Below are positions 57,620-64,000 of a stretch of 64,000 nucleotides of DNA, in pieces; within the stretch, counting starts at the first letter, position 1, and each line of letters starts with the position of its first letter. Source of the DNA: Listeria ivanovii subsp. ivanovii (GTDB lineage Bacteria; Bacillota; Bacilli; Lactobacillales; Listeriaceae); NCBI RefSeq assembly GCF_900187025.1, contig NZ_LT906478.1, positions 1,348,001 to 1,412,000 of the forward strand, read 5' to 3'. Under the pieces are notes generated by a model. That model ran no database searches. It was given only the letters and a program-made list of their open reading frames with translations, and was not told where the DNA came from. The position numbers and the translations under genes are program-made.

Positions 57620-58168
57620 TTGGCTTTACCATTTTCCGGTCAAACAATTATCCCGGCGGCGCATAACCAAAAAGATATGGAGAAGATATTAGAATTAGAT
57701 AGTACATATATGGTTATGTTAGAAACGCATGTAGCTCAATTAAAAGCATTAGTTAAATTTGCCCAAGCAGGCGGAAAAAAAGTATTGCTACATGCCGATT
57801 TAGTCAATGGACTGAAAAATGATGAATACGCGATTGATTTTTTGTGCAAAGAAATTTGTCCAGATGGTATCATTTCAACTAGAGGTAATGCTATTATCAA
57901 AGCTAAACAACATAAAATGCTCGCGATCCAACGGTTATTTATGATTGATTCTAGTGCCTATAACAAAGGTGTCGCGCTTATACAAAAAGTACAACCAGAT
58001 TGTATTGAACTATTGCCAGGCATTATCCCAGAACAAGTGCAAAAAATGACAGAGAAATTGCATATACCAGTTATTGCAGGTGGCCTAATAGAGACAACAG
58101 ATCAAATTGACCGAGTGCTAGCTAGTGGAGCAATAGCTGTAACAACATCGAACAAACACTTATGGTGA
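57620..58168 (+). CDS. glpP: Glycerol-3-phosphate responsive antiterminator GlpP
   Basis: A 182-residue TIM-barrel-like RNA-binding protein that binds glycerol-3-phosphate and allows read-through of leader terminators in glp operons. Family segments are HADLVNGLKNDEYAIDFL, CPDGIISTRGN, and IPVIAGGLIETTDQIDRVLASGA. Start is TTG at 57620, nine bases after AAAGGAGG. Its glp targets are not within this window. It closes the mutS-mutL-glpP transcript. Confidence 0.92.
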   Translation: MALPFSGQTIIPAAHNQKDMEKILELDSTYMVMLETHVAQLKALVKFAQAGGKKVLLHADLVNGLKNDEYAIDFLCKEICPDGIISTRGNAIIKAKQHKMLAIQRLFMIDSSAYNKGVALIQKVQPDCIELLPGIIPEQVQKMTEKLHIPVIAGGLIETTDQIDRVLASGAIAVTTSNKHLW

Positions 58169-58171
58169 ATG

Positions 58172-58209
58172 AAAGCGGAGGGACTCGGAAATCGAACCTC
58201 CGCTTTTTT
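58172..58209 (+). terminator. Terminator after glpP
   Basis: AAAGCGGAGG (58172-58181) pairs with CCTCCGCTTT (58197-58206), followed by T. Confidence 0.93.
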
Positions 58210-58591
58210 ATGAAAAACAATGAAAACGCTATATAATCACCTCAAGCATTGCAAATAAACAGGTTAAGCGTTATCTTCCTGTTTTAAAAATAATGGCTAT
58301 TTCAAAACTGTACCATAACAGAAGTGGGTCTGTTAAGTAGTACAGGGGGAAATATGAATTAAATTTAGAATAAAATTAGAATGATGATAATTTATAGAAA
58401 TGGCTTTATAAAGCGGAACTCATCAAGTTTTAATGTAAATGACACACAAAATTCATAAAAAACTTTGAAAATAATTGTACAAAACTGTAGCATTTTTTAT
58501 AGAATATGTTATGATAACAGTGTAGATTATTTCTAAATTAGTTTGCTCACAAAAGCACGCTCGATAATGAACAATAAATGGAGGTTATATG
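58210..58591 (+). promoter_or_regulatory. Long regulatory region upstream of pflB
   Basis: About 380 bases without a usable reading frame. It holds a cre-like TGAAAACGCTATAT (58221-58234) overlapping a TATAAT, a second weaker TTAAGCGTTATC (58264-58275), a promoter TTGTAC (58475-58480), 17 bases, TATAGA (58498-58503), and a perfect palindrome TGTTATGATAACA (58507-58519) at its start site. A second -10 (TATGAT) lies in the palindrome. This suggests catabolite plus redox or oxygen control. Confidence 0.5.
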
Positions 58592-60823
58592 ATGACTGAA
58601 CAATGGTATGAATTCGCAGGTGGTAACTGGCAACAAGAAGTAGACGTACGTGACTTTATCTTAAAAAACTATCGCTTATACGATGGTGACGACTCTTTTC
58701 TAGTAGGCCCTACTGAAGCAACAACAAAACTTTGGGATCAAGTAATGGACTTAACTAAACAAGAACGTGAAAACGGTGGCGTACTCGATATGGATACCAA
58801 AATCGTTTCAACCATTACTTCACATGACCCAGGTTACTTAAACAAAGATTTAGAAAAAGTAGTTGGTGTTCAAACTGATGTACCTTTCAAACGCGCATTA
58901 CAACCATTCGGTGGAATTCGTATGGCAGAAGTGGCAGCTGAATCTTATGGTTTTAAAGTAGATGAAGAAATTAGCCATATTTTCTCTGAATATCGCAAAA
59001 CACATAATCAAGGTGTATTCGATGCTTATACTGCCGAAATGCGTGCAGCTCGTAAATCAGGCGTAATTACTGGCCTTCCAGATGCCTACGGTCGTGGACG
59101 TATTATCGGTGACTATCGTCGTGTCGCACTTTATGGTGTGGACTTCTTAATTAAACAAAAGAAAAATGATCTAAATAATACAGGTTTACGCACAATGAGC
59201 GATGATGTTATTCGTCAACGTGAAGAACTAAACGAACAAATTCGTGCATTAGGTGAATTGAAAGTACTAGGTGAAAAACATGGTTTCGATCTTGGGCGCC
59301 CAGCAAAAACTGCGCAAGAAGCTTTCCAATGGTTATATCTTGGTTACCTTGCAGCAATTAAAGAACAAAATGGTGCTGCAATGAGTTTAGGTCGTACTTC
59401 TACATTCCTTGATATTTATGTAGAACGCGATTTACGCAATGGTCTAATTACAGAAGAAGAAGCGCAAGAAATTGTCGATCACTTCATTATGAAATTACGT
59501 CTTGTCAAATTTGCACGTACACCTGATTACAACGAATTATTCTCTGGAGATCCAACTTGGGTTACTGAATCCATCGGTGGTATTACTGAAGAAGGTGTTC
59601 CACTTGTAACGAAAAACTCTTTCCGTTTCTTACACACATTAGATAACTTAGGACCAGCTCCAGAACCAAACTTGACAGTACTATGGTCGACTCATTTACC
59701 ATCTGGATTCAAGAAGTTCTGTGCAAAAATGTCGATTAAAACATCAGCTATTCAATACGAAAATGATGATGTTATGCGCCCTAAATGGGGAGATGATTAT
59801 GCAATCGCATGTTGTGTATCCGCAATGCGTGTTGGTAAACAAATGCAATTCTTTGGTGCTCGCGCTAACCTTGCTAAGACGCTTCTTTATGCAATCAATG
59901 GTGGTATTGATGAAAAGTCGAAAGCGCAAGTTGGACCAGCTTACCGTCCAATTGAAGGCGATGTGCTTGATTACAATGAAGTAATGGAAAAATATGATGC
60001 AATGATGGAATGGATTGCAGAACTTTACCTAAACACTTTAAACGTTATTCATTATATGCATGATAAATATGCTTACGAACGTATCGAAATGGCATTACAT
60101 GATACAGAAGTGTTACGTACAATGGCAACTGGTATCGCTGGACTTTCCGTTGCAGCTGACTCCTTATCGGCTATTAAATATGCCACTGTTCGTCCAATTC
60201 GTGACGAAGATGGTATTGTGGTTGATTATGAAATCGAAGGCGACTATCCTAAATACGGGAATAATGATGACCGCGTTGATGAAATTGCAGTAGATCTTCT
60301 AAAAACATTTATGACAAAAGTAAGAAAACATAAAACTTACCGTGATGCAGTCCATACAACATCTGTTCTTACAATCACTTCTAATGTAGTTTATGGTAAG
60401 AAAACTGGTAATACACCAGACGGACGTCGTGCTGGCGAACCATTTGCACCAGGTGCGAACCCAATGCATGGTCGTGATACAAAAGGTGCTTTAGCTTCAC
60501 TTTCATCCGTTGCTAAACTTCCTTATGAATATGGTCAAGATGGTATCTCTAACACATTCTCTATCGTTCCTAAAGCATTAGGACGTGAAGATGAATCACA
60601 AATCAATAACTTAGTAGCAATGCTAGATGGTTATTCAACTAAAATGGGACATCACTTAAATATTAATGTATTCAATCGTGATACTTTACTTGATGCGATG
60701 GATCACCCAGAAGAATATCCGCAATTAACTATCCGTGTTTCTGGATATGCAGTTAACTTCATCAAATTAACACGTGAACAACAATTAGACGTTATTCACC
60801 GTACAATGCACGAATCTATGTAA
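58592..60823 (+). CDS. pflB: Formate acetyltransferase (pyruvate formate-lyase)
   Basis: A 743-residue glycyl-radical enzyme splitting pyruvate with CoA into acetyl-CoA and formate under anaerobiosis. The catalytic cysteine pair lies in [11 protein letters not shown], and the glycine-radical loop [10 protein letters not shown] is near the C-terminus. The second of two adjacent ATG codons (58592) has better spacing from GGAGG. Codon use is that of a highly expressed gene. The activase gene follows 78 bases later after a hairpin. Confidence 0.98.
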   Translation: MTEQWYEFAGGNWQQEVDVRDFILKNYRLYDGDDSFLVGPTEATTKLWDQVMDLTKQERENGGVLDMDTKIVSTITSHDPGYLNKDLEKVVGVQTDVPFKRALQPFGGIRMAEVAAESYGFKVDEEISHIFSEYRKTHNQGVFDAYTAEMRAARKSGVITGLPDAYGRGRIIGDYRRVALYGVDFLIKQKKNDLNNTGLRTMSDDVIRQREELNEQIRALGELKVLGEKHGFDLGRPAKTAQEAFQWLYLGYLAAIKEQNGAAMSLGRTSTFLDIYVERDLRNGLITEEEAQEIVDHFIMKLRLVKFARTPDYNELFSGDPTWVTESIGGITEEGVPLVTKNSFRFLHTLDNLGPAPEPNLTVLWSTHLPSGFKKFCAKMSIKTSAIQYENDDVMRPKWGDDYAIACCVSAMRVGKQMQFFGARANLAKTLLYAINGGIDEKSKAQVGPAYRPIEGDVLDYNEVMEKYDAMMEWIAELYLNTLNVIHYMHDKYAYERIEMALHDTEVLRTMATGIAGLSVAADSLSAIKYATVRPIRDEDGIVVDYEIEGDYPKYGNNDDRVDEIAVDLLKTFMTKVRKHKTYRDAVHTTSVLTITSNVVYGKKTGNTPDGRRAGEPFAPGANPMHGRDTKGALASLSSVAKLPYEYGQDGISNTFSIVPKALGREDESQINNLVAMLDGYSTKMGHHLNINVFNRDTLLDAMDHPEEYPQLTIRVSGYAVNFIKLTREQQLDVIHRTMHESM

Positions 60824-60846
60824 TAAAAATCGGCGAGATGCTTTGG

Positions 60847-60875
60847 CAAGGATTGCTCACCAGTAGCAATCCTTG
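60847..60875 (+). other. Intergenic hairpin between pflB and pflA
   Basis: A perfect 11-base-pair stem, CAAGGATTGCT (60847-60857) with AGCAATCCTTG (60865-60875), followed only by TTATT. Likely a processing or stabilising element that keeps PflB mRNA more abundant than the activase. Confidence 0.65.
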
Positions 60876-60901
60876 TTATTTAGGAAAGGAAGAGGAGAAT
60901 T

Positions 60902-61648
60902 ATGACAGAGGTTTTAGGAAGAGTTCATTCAGTCGAAACAATGGGGACAGTTGATGGACCCGGTATTCGGTTTATTGTTTTTATGCAAGGGTGTTTACTT
61001 CGTTGTCAGTTTTGTCATAATCCTGATACTTGGAAAATTGGTACCGGCACAGAAAGATCTGCTCAAGATGTATTTGATGAAGCGATTAAGTATAAAGAAT
61101 TTTGGGATGCATCTGGTGGTGGAGTAACAGTAAGTGGCGGAGAACCCTTACTTCAAGTAGATTTCCTAATTGAGTTTTTCACGCTATGCAAAAAAGCTGG
61201 TGTGCACACGACTATTGATTCATGCGGCGGTTGTTTTACACGTGATCCAGAATTTATTGAGAAATTAGATCGTTTAATGGAAGTCACAGATTTAATTTTA
61301 CTTGATATTAAACAAATCAATCCAGAAAAACACTTGAAATTAACAACGAAATCTAATGCTCCAATTATTGATTTTGCTCATTATCTTCGTGATAAAGAAC
61401 AACCAATTTGGATAAGACACGTGCTAATTCCTACTAAAACAGATGACCCAGAAGAGTTAACAAAATTGCATGAGTTTATTCAAACACTTCCAAATGTGAA
61501 ACAAGTTGATGTGCTTCCATATCACACAATGGGTGTTTATAAATGGAAAGAAATGGGCATTCGTTATCCACTTGAAGGAATTGAAGCTCCGGAAGAAGAA
61601 GTAGTCGTGCTAGCAAATAAAATTCTTGAAACAAGTAGTTATAAATAG
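60902..61648 (+). CDS. pflA: Pyruvate formate-lyase activating enzyme
   Basis: A 248-residue radical-SAM enzyme that installs the glycyl radical on PflB. The iron-sulfur motif CLLRCQFCHNPD, preceded by GPGIRFIVFMQG, and the SAM-binding SGGEPLLQ are visible, as are DIKQINPE and IRHVLIPT. AAAGGAAGAGG lies before ATG. Partner of the preceding gene. Ends in a bidirectional terminator. Confidence 0.97.
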   Translation: MTEVLGRVHSVETMGTVDGPGIRFIVFMQGCLLRCQFCHNPDTWKIGTGTERSAQDVFDEAIKYKEFWDASGGGVTVSGGEPLLQVDFLIEFFTLCKKAGVHTTIDSCGGCFTRDPEFIEKLDRLMEVTDLILLDIKQINPEKHLKLTTKSNAPIIDFAHYLRDKEQPIWIRHVLIPTKTDDPEELTKLHEFIQTLPNVKQVDVLPYHTMGVYKWKEMGIRYPLEGIEAPEEEVVVLANKILETSSYK

Positions 61649-61650
61649 TG

Positions 61651-61686
61651 AAATCCCGACGAACAAATTATTCGTCGGGATTTTTT
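61651..61686. terminator. Bidirectional terminator between pflA and ladR
   Basis: AAATCCCGACGAA (61651-61663) and TTCGTCGGGATTT (61671-61683) form a perfect 13-base-pair stem with A and T flanks; its right edge touches the ladR stop codon. Confidence 0.93.
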
Positions 61687-62215
61687 ATAGGATTTTATAC
61701 ATTTCATAACACCATTTTAGCTCGGTTTTAATTAGCTCCAGTTTTCTTGCGTATACTTGATAAGACATATTTTTTAGTTTATCTTGTGAAGTTTTTAAGT
61801 CAAATAGAGAAGCAAAGTGAGCTAGCGTTTCTTCTATCAATACTAATTGCTCATTCAAATAAGTTTCTCGTTCTTGGATCAGTCCTTTGGTTCTTGAACT
61901 ATTTAACCAATTCAATTGTACCTTTGTCGTGAACTCATCTCTAGTGACGGGGATTTTAAGCGGGGTTTCCGACCAAGCGAAAAGAGAATCTAGACCTGTC
62001 TGCGTAATCGTGTAAACTTTTTTATCTGGCTTTTTGTTTTGAGAATGTTTATGAACTACTAAATATCCGGCTTTCTCTAACTTCGAAAGCGCAGGATAAA
62101 TTTGACTGTGATGGGTATTTTGCATAATTCTAAGACGATTAGCTAGTTCATAACCACTTGATGCTTCACGTGCAATCATTTGCAGCAAAGTATATTCTAA
62201 TACATTTGGCGTCAT
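61685..62215 (-). CDS. ladR: PadR-family repressor LadR
   Basis: A 176-residue PadR-type winged-helix regulator: the N-terminal domain (about 1-75, MTPNVLEYTLLQMIAREASS, then HHSQIYPALSKLEKAGYL) and a C-terminal helical dimerisation domain. LadR of Listeria monocytogenes represses the adjacent efflux gene mdrL and is relieved by rhodamine 6G. ATG at 62215 follows AGGGAG by nine bases; the longer open frame upstream crosses the operator region and is not used. Confidence 0.92.
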   Translation of the reverse strand: MTPNVLEYTLLQMIAREASSGYELANRLRIMQNTHHSQIYPALSKLEKAGYLVVHKHSQNKKPDKKVYTITQTGLDSLFAWSETPLKIPVTRDEFTTKVQLNWLNSSRTKGLIQERETYLNEQLVLIEETLAHFASLFDLKTSQDKLKNMSYQVYARKLELIKTELKWCYEMYKIL

Positions 62216-62249
62216 ATTTAATAACTCCCTTAAATTTCTATTTAACCTT

Positions 62250-62278
62250 ATTGTAAGTGATAAGCAAAGATAAGTAAA
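62250..62278 (-). promoter_or_regulatory. Promoter of ladR
   Basis: On the minus strand TTTACT (62273-62278) and TACAAT (62250-62255), spacer 17 bases. Confidence 0.55.
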
Positions 62279-62280
62279 AT

Positions 62281-62320
62281 ATTTATATATGTCATTATTT
62301 ATATATGTAAATATTGACAT
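62281..62320. promoter_or_regulatory. LadR operator region
   Basis: ATGT-N8-ACAT (62305-62320), the PadR-family box, overlaps the mdrL -35. A 12-base direct repeat ATTTATATATGT occurs at 62281-62292 and 62297-62308. Both promoters of the divergent pair are close enough to be controlled together. Confidence 0.7.
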
Positions 62321-62342
62321 CAGTATTTGCTAGGCGTAATAT
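62314..62342 (+). promoter_or_regulatory. Promoter of mdrL
   Basis: Consensus -35 TTGACA (62314-62319) and TAATAT (62337-62342), spacer 17 bases. The -35 lies inside the PadR box. Confidence 0.75.
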
Positions 62343-62384
62343 AATAAGTGAGTTTTATTTAGAAAGGGAAGTGTAGGTTGTATT

Positions 62385-63578
62385 ATGATGACGGAAAAAG
62401 AAATGAATACAGGAAAATGGATTACTGCAGCAGCTAGTTTACTCGCATTTATGGGGATTGGAGTAGTGGATCCGTTACTTCCTTCCATCGCTGCAAGTAT
62501 TGGCGCATCTCATTCACAAGTCGAGATGTTGTTTACAGCTTATATTTTTACTATGGCGATTATGATGATTCCAATCGGGATTGTTGCTGGAAAACTTGGA
62601 GATAAGAAGTTAATTGTTATTGGGCTATTTATAGTTACGATTTTTGCTTTATTATGTGGTTTATCTGATACGATTGGTGCCTTGTCGATTTTTCGTGCTG
62701 GTTGGGGCTTTGGAAACTCGATGTTTATGGCTACAGCAATGACGATGTTGATTGCTTTATCAGAAACTCCAGGACATGCTATTGGTATTTACGAGGCTTC
62801 TATGGGACTTGGGATGGCTTTTGGTCCGCTTTTAGGTGGAATTCTCGGTAATATGTCTTGGCGTTATCCGTTTTTTGCTACAGCTTGTCTAATATTTATT
62901 GCATTTTTACTTATTTTATTTAAAGTGAAAGAACCTAAAAAAATTGTCGCTGAGCCAATAGAAAAGAAAGAAGTCGCTATTAAGCAGATGCTCCATTTGT
63001 TTAAATATCGACCATTTTTACAAATTGCTTTTAGTGGGATGTTTTACTATTATTGTTTCTTTACGATTTTAGCTTATTCACCGCTAGTACTTGGTTTATC
63101 AGCGATTCAAATTGGTTTTGTATTTTTTGCGTGGGGACTTTGTTTAGCACTTGGTTCAGCAAAAATTTCTCATGCATTGGAATTTCGGTTTAATAGCAAA
63201 CAAATTTTAAAAGGATCCTTACTTGCGTGTGCTGTCATTTTGGCTCTGCTTGGATTTATTGATAATACTGCTGTTGATATCACTTTAATCATCATCTCTG
63301 GCTTGATTTTAGGTATTAACAATGCTTTATTTACAACAACTGTGATGGAACATTCCCCGTATGCAAGAAGTGTCACAAGTGGTGCCTATAATTTTGTTCG
63401 TTGGTTAGGTGCGGCTTTTGCACCGCTTTGTTCTGGTTTATTGAGTGAGGCATTTGGTATGAAAATGCCATTTATTGTAGCCAGTGTTATTTGTTTGGCT
63501 GGCATGGGCTTACTGTTTATTAAATTAAAACCAGCTCATTTCTCCTTGCAGCAAGCTAGCTCGGTAAAAAGTGAATAA
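62385..63578 (+). CDS. mdrL: MFS multidrug efflux transporter MdrL
   Basis: A 397-residue major-facilitator transporter with 12 predicted helices. Family motifs: DPLLPSIAASIGAS (loop after helix 1), IPIGIVAGKLGDKK (motif A between helices 2 and 3) and GPLLGGILGNMSWRYPF (motif C-like, helix 5, typical of drug antiporters). In Listeria monocytogenes MdrL exports ethidium, macrolides and other agents, repressed by LadR. Two adjacent ATG codons (62385, 62388) are possible. Confidence 0.92.
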   Translation: MMTEKEMNTGKWITAAASLLAFMGIGVVDPLLPSIAASIGASHSQVEMLFTAYIFTMAIMMIPIGIVAGKLGDKKLIVIGLFIVTIFALLCGLSDTIGALSIFRAGWGFGNSMFMATAMTMLIALSETPGHAIGIYEASMGLGMAFGPLLGGILGNMSWRYPFFATACLIFIAFLLILFKVKEPKKIVAEPIEKKEVAIKQMLHLFKYRPFLQIAFSGMFYYYCFFTILAYSPLVLGLSAIQIGFVFFAWGLCLALGSAKISHALEFRFNSKQILKGSLLACAVILALLGFIDNTAVDITLIIISGLILGINNALFTTTVMEHSPYARSVTSGAYNFVRWLGAAFAPLCSGLLSEAFGMKMPFIVASVICLAGMGLLFIKLKPAHFSLQQASSVKSE

Positions 63579-63586
63579 AAGAAGAG

Positions 63587-63617
63587 AGACGGAACCTTTG
63601 CGTTCGGTCTTTTTTTA
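63587..63617 (+). terminator. Terminator after mdrL
   Basis: AGACGGAAC (63587-63595) pairs with GTTCGGTCT (63602-63610) with one mismatch, followed by T. Confidence 0.85.
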
Positions 63618-63658
63618 TGATTTAAATCAACTAATTAACGTTTATCATTAAAAAGTTA

Positions 63659-63688
63659 TTGACAAACATTATTGATACTAGATATTTT
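63659..63688 (+). promoter_or_regulatory. Promoter of the DUF2975 gene
   Basis: TTGACA (63659-63664) and TATTTT (63683-63688), spacer 18 bases. Confidence 0.6.
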
Positions 63689-63711
63689 TTAGAAAAAAAG
63701 GAGAGATTTCA

Positions 63712-64000
63712 TTGAAACTAAAAAGACTACAAAAAATGAGTTACTTTCTGCATATTGCCCTTAAAATTTTATCAGTAGGTTCCATAATGATGTGTTTAGC
63801 AGCACTTGCAACGAAATTTTTTAATTTTGGAAATGTAACAGATATTTTTGCTTTTTTTCATGCAGAGTCATTTTATGGTAGTAGTCCAGAACAATATGTA
63901 CAAATAAATGAATCGATTATGCTTGGTGTTGCATCATTTTCATTGATTTTACTTGCATCAATATTATGGATTGCTAGCATGATTTTTAAAGATTTGGCAA
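63712..64000 (+). CDS. DUF2975 membrane protein, N-terminal part
   Basis: A TTG start at 63712, six to eight bases after AAAGGAGAG, opens a frame that runs off the window. The first 96 residues show a basic start (MKLKRLQKM), a transmembrane helix at about 11-33, a loop with FHAESFYGSS, and a second helix at about 68-92. The pattern is that of DUF2975 proteins, usually followed by a small helix-turn-helix gene, which would lie outside the window. Function unknown. Confidence 0.65.
   Translation, partial: MKLKRLQKMSYFLHIALKILSVGSIMMCLAALATKFFNFGNVTDIFAFFHAESFYGSSPEQYVQINESIMLGVASFSLILLASILWIASMIFKDLA

Overview
The window is a low-GC, Gram-positive chromosome segment (Firmicutes, Bacillales). 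Gene order and protein sequences match the core genome of Listeria sensu stricto, most likely Listeria monocytogenes or a very close relative. The evidence is the LisR/LisK two-component system, the TcsA lipoprotein, the LadR/MdrL efflux pair, a combined ptb-buk-bkd operon, and the SigB-dependent small RNA SbrA next to the stressosome miniprotein Prli42. I see no rRNA, tRNA, insertion sequence, prophage or CRISPR array. This is housekeeping DNA, and most of the unusual signal lies between the genes.

Layout. 1-1434 (minus strand): end of a rhodanese-like membrane protein, a small membrane protein whose frame breaks at an A8 run, and the DUF1385 protein YqhQ. 1593-8682: aminopeptidase, EF-P, acetyl-CoA carboxylase subunits AccB/AccC with YqhY, NusB, FolD, and both exonuclease VII subunits. 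8685-15228: IspA, a cold-shock protein, Dxs, a TlyA-type methyltransferase, ArgR and RecN. 15358-22164: the branched-chain acyl-CoA operon ptb-buk-lpd-bkdAA-bkdAB-bkdB. 22169-22486: two convergent small transcripts, SbrA (plus) and Rli42/Prli42 (minus). 22537-27515: M20 peptidase, Gnd and LisRK. 27627-31750: YidC, a small orphan membrane protein, acylphosphatase, a DUF1033 protein, type II IPP isomerase and TrhO. 32002-36234: YitT-family protein, FtsK/SpoIIIE and a ProC-family reductase. 36587-41619: TcsA and its nucleoside-type ABC transporter. 41736-48115: M16 peptidase pair, YmfI, RodZ-like YmfM, PgsA and CinA. 48372-58168: RecA, RNase Y, an acetyltransferase, YmdB, RicA, MutS, MutL and GlpP. 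58592-63578: PflB/PflA, then divergent LadR and MdrL. The window ends in a DUF2975 membrane protein.

How the parts work together. AccBC/YqhY supply malonyl-CoA while Ptb/Buk/Bkd supply branched acyl-CoA primers, so both inputs to the anteiso/iso fatty acids of Listeria membranes are encoded here. IspA and Dxs (MEP pathway) and Fni (mevalonate pathway) all feed isoprenoid synthesis. RNase Y, YmdB and RicA form an RNA-decay neighbourhood, and RecN, RecA, MutS, MutL, XseA and XseB a DNA-repair one. EF-P and YmfI may be modification substrate and enzyme, by analogy with Bacillus subtilis. Compared with Bacillus, sporulation genes are missing at several otherwise conserved junctions, as expected for a non-sporulating genus.

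Regulatory sequence that can be read directly includes a SigB promoter (SbrA), a LexA box (recA), an ARG box (argR), a PadR-type operator (ladR/mdrL), a palindrome at the ptb start site, a CodY-like box and a cre-like site upstream of tcsA, and many intrinsic terminators, four of them shared by convergent genes.
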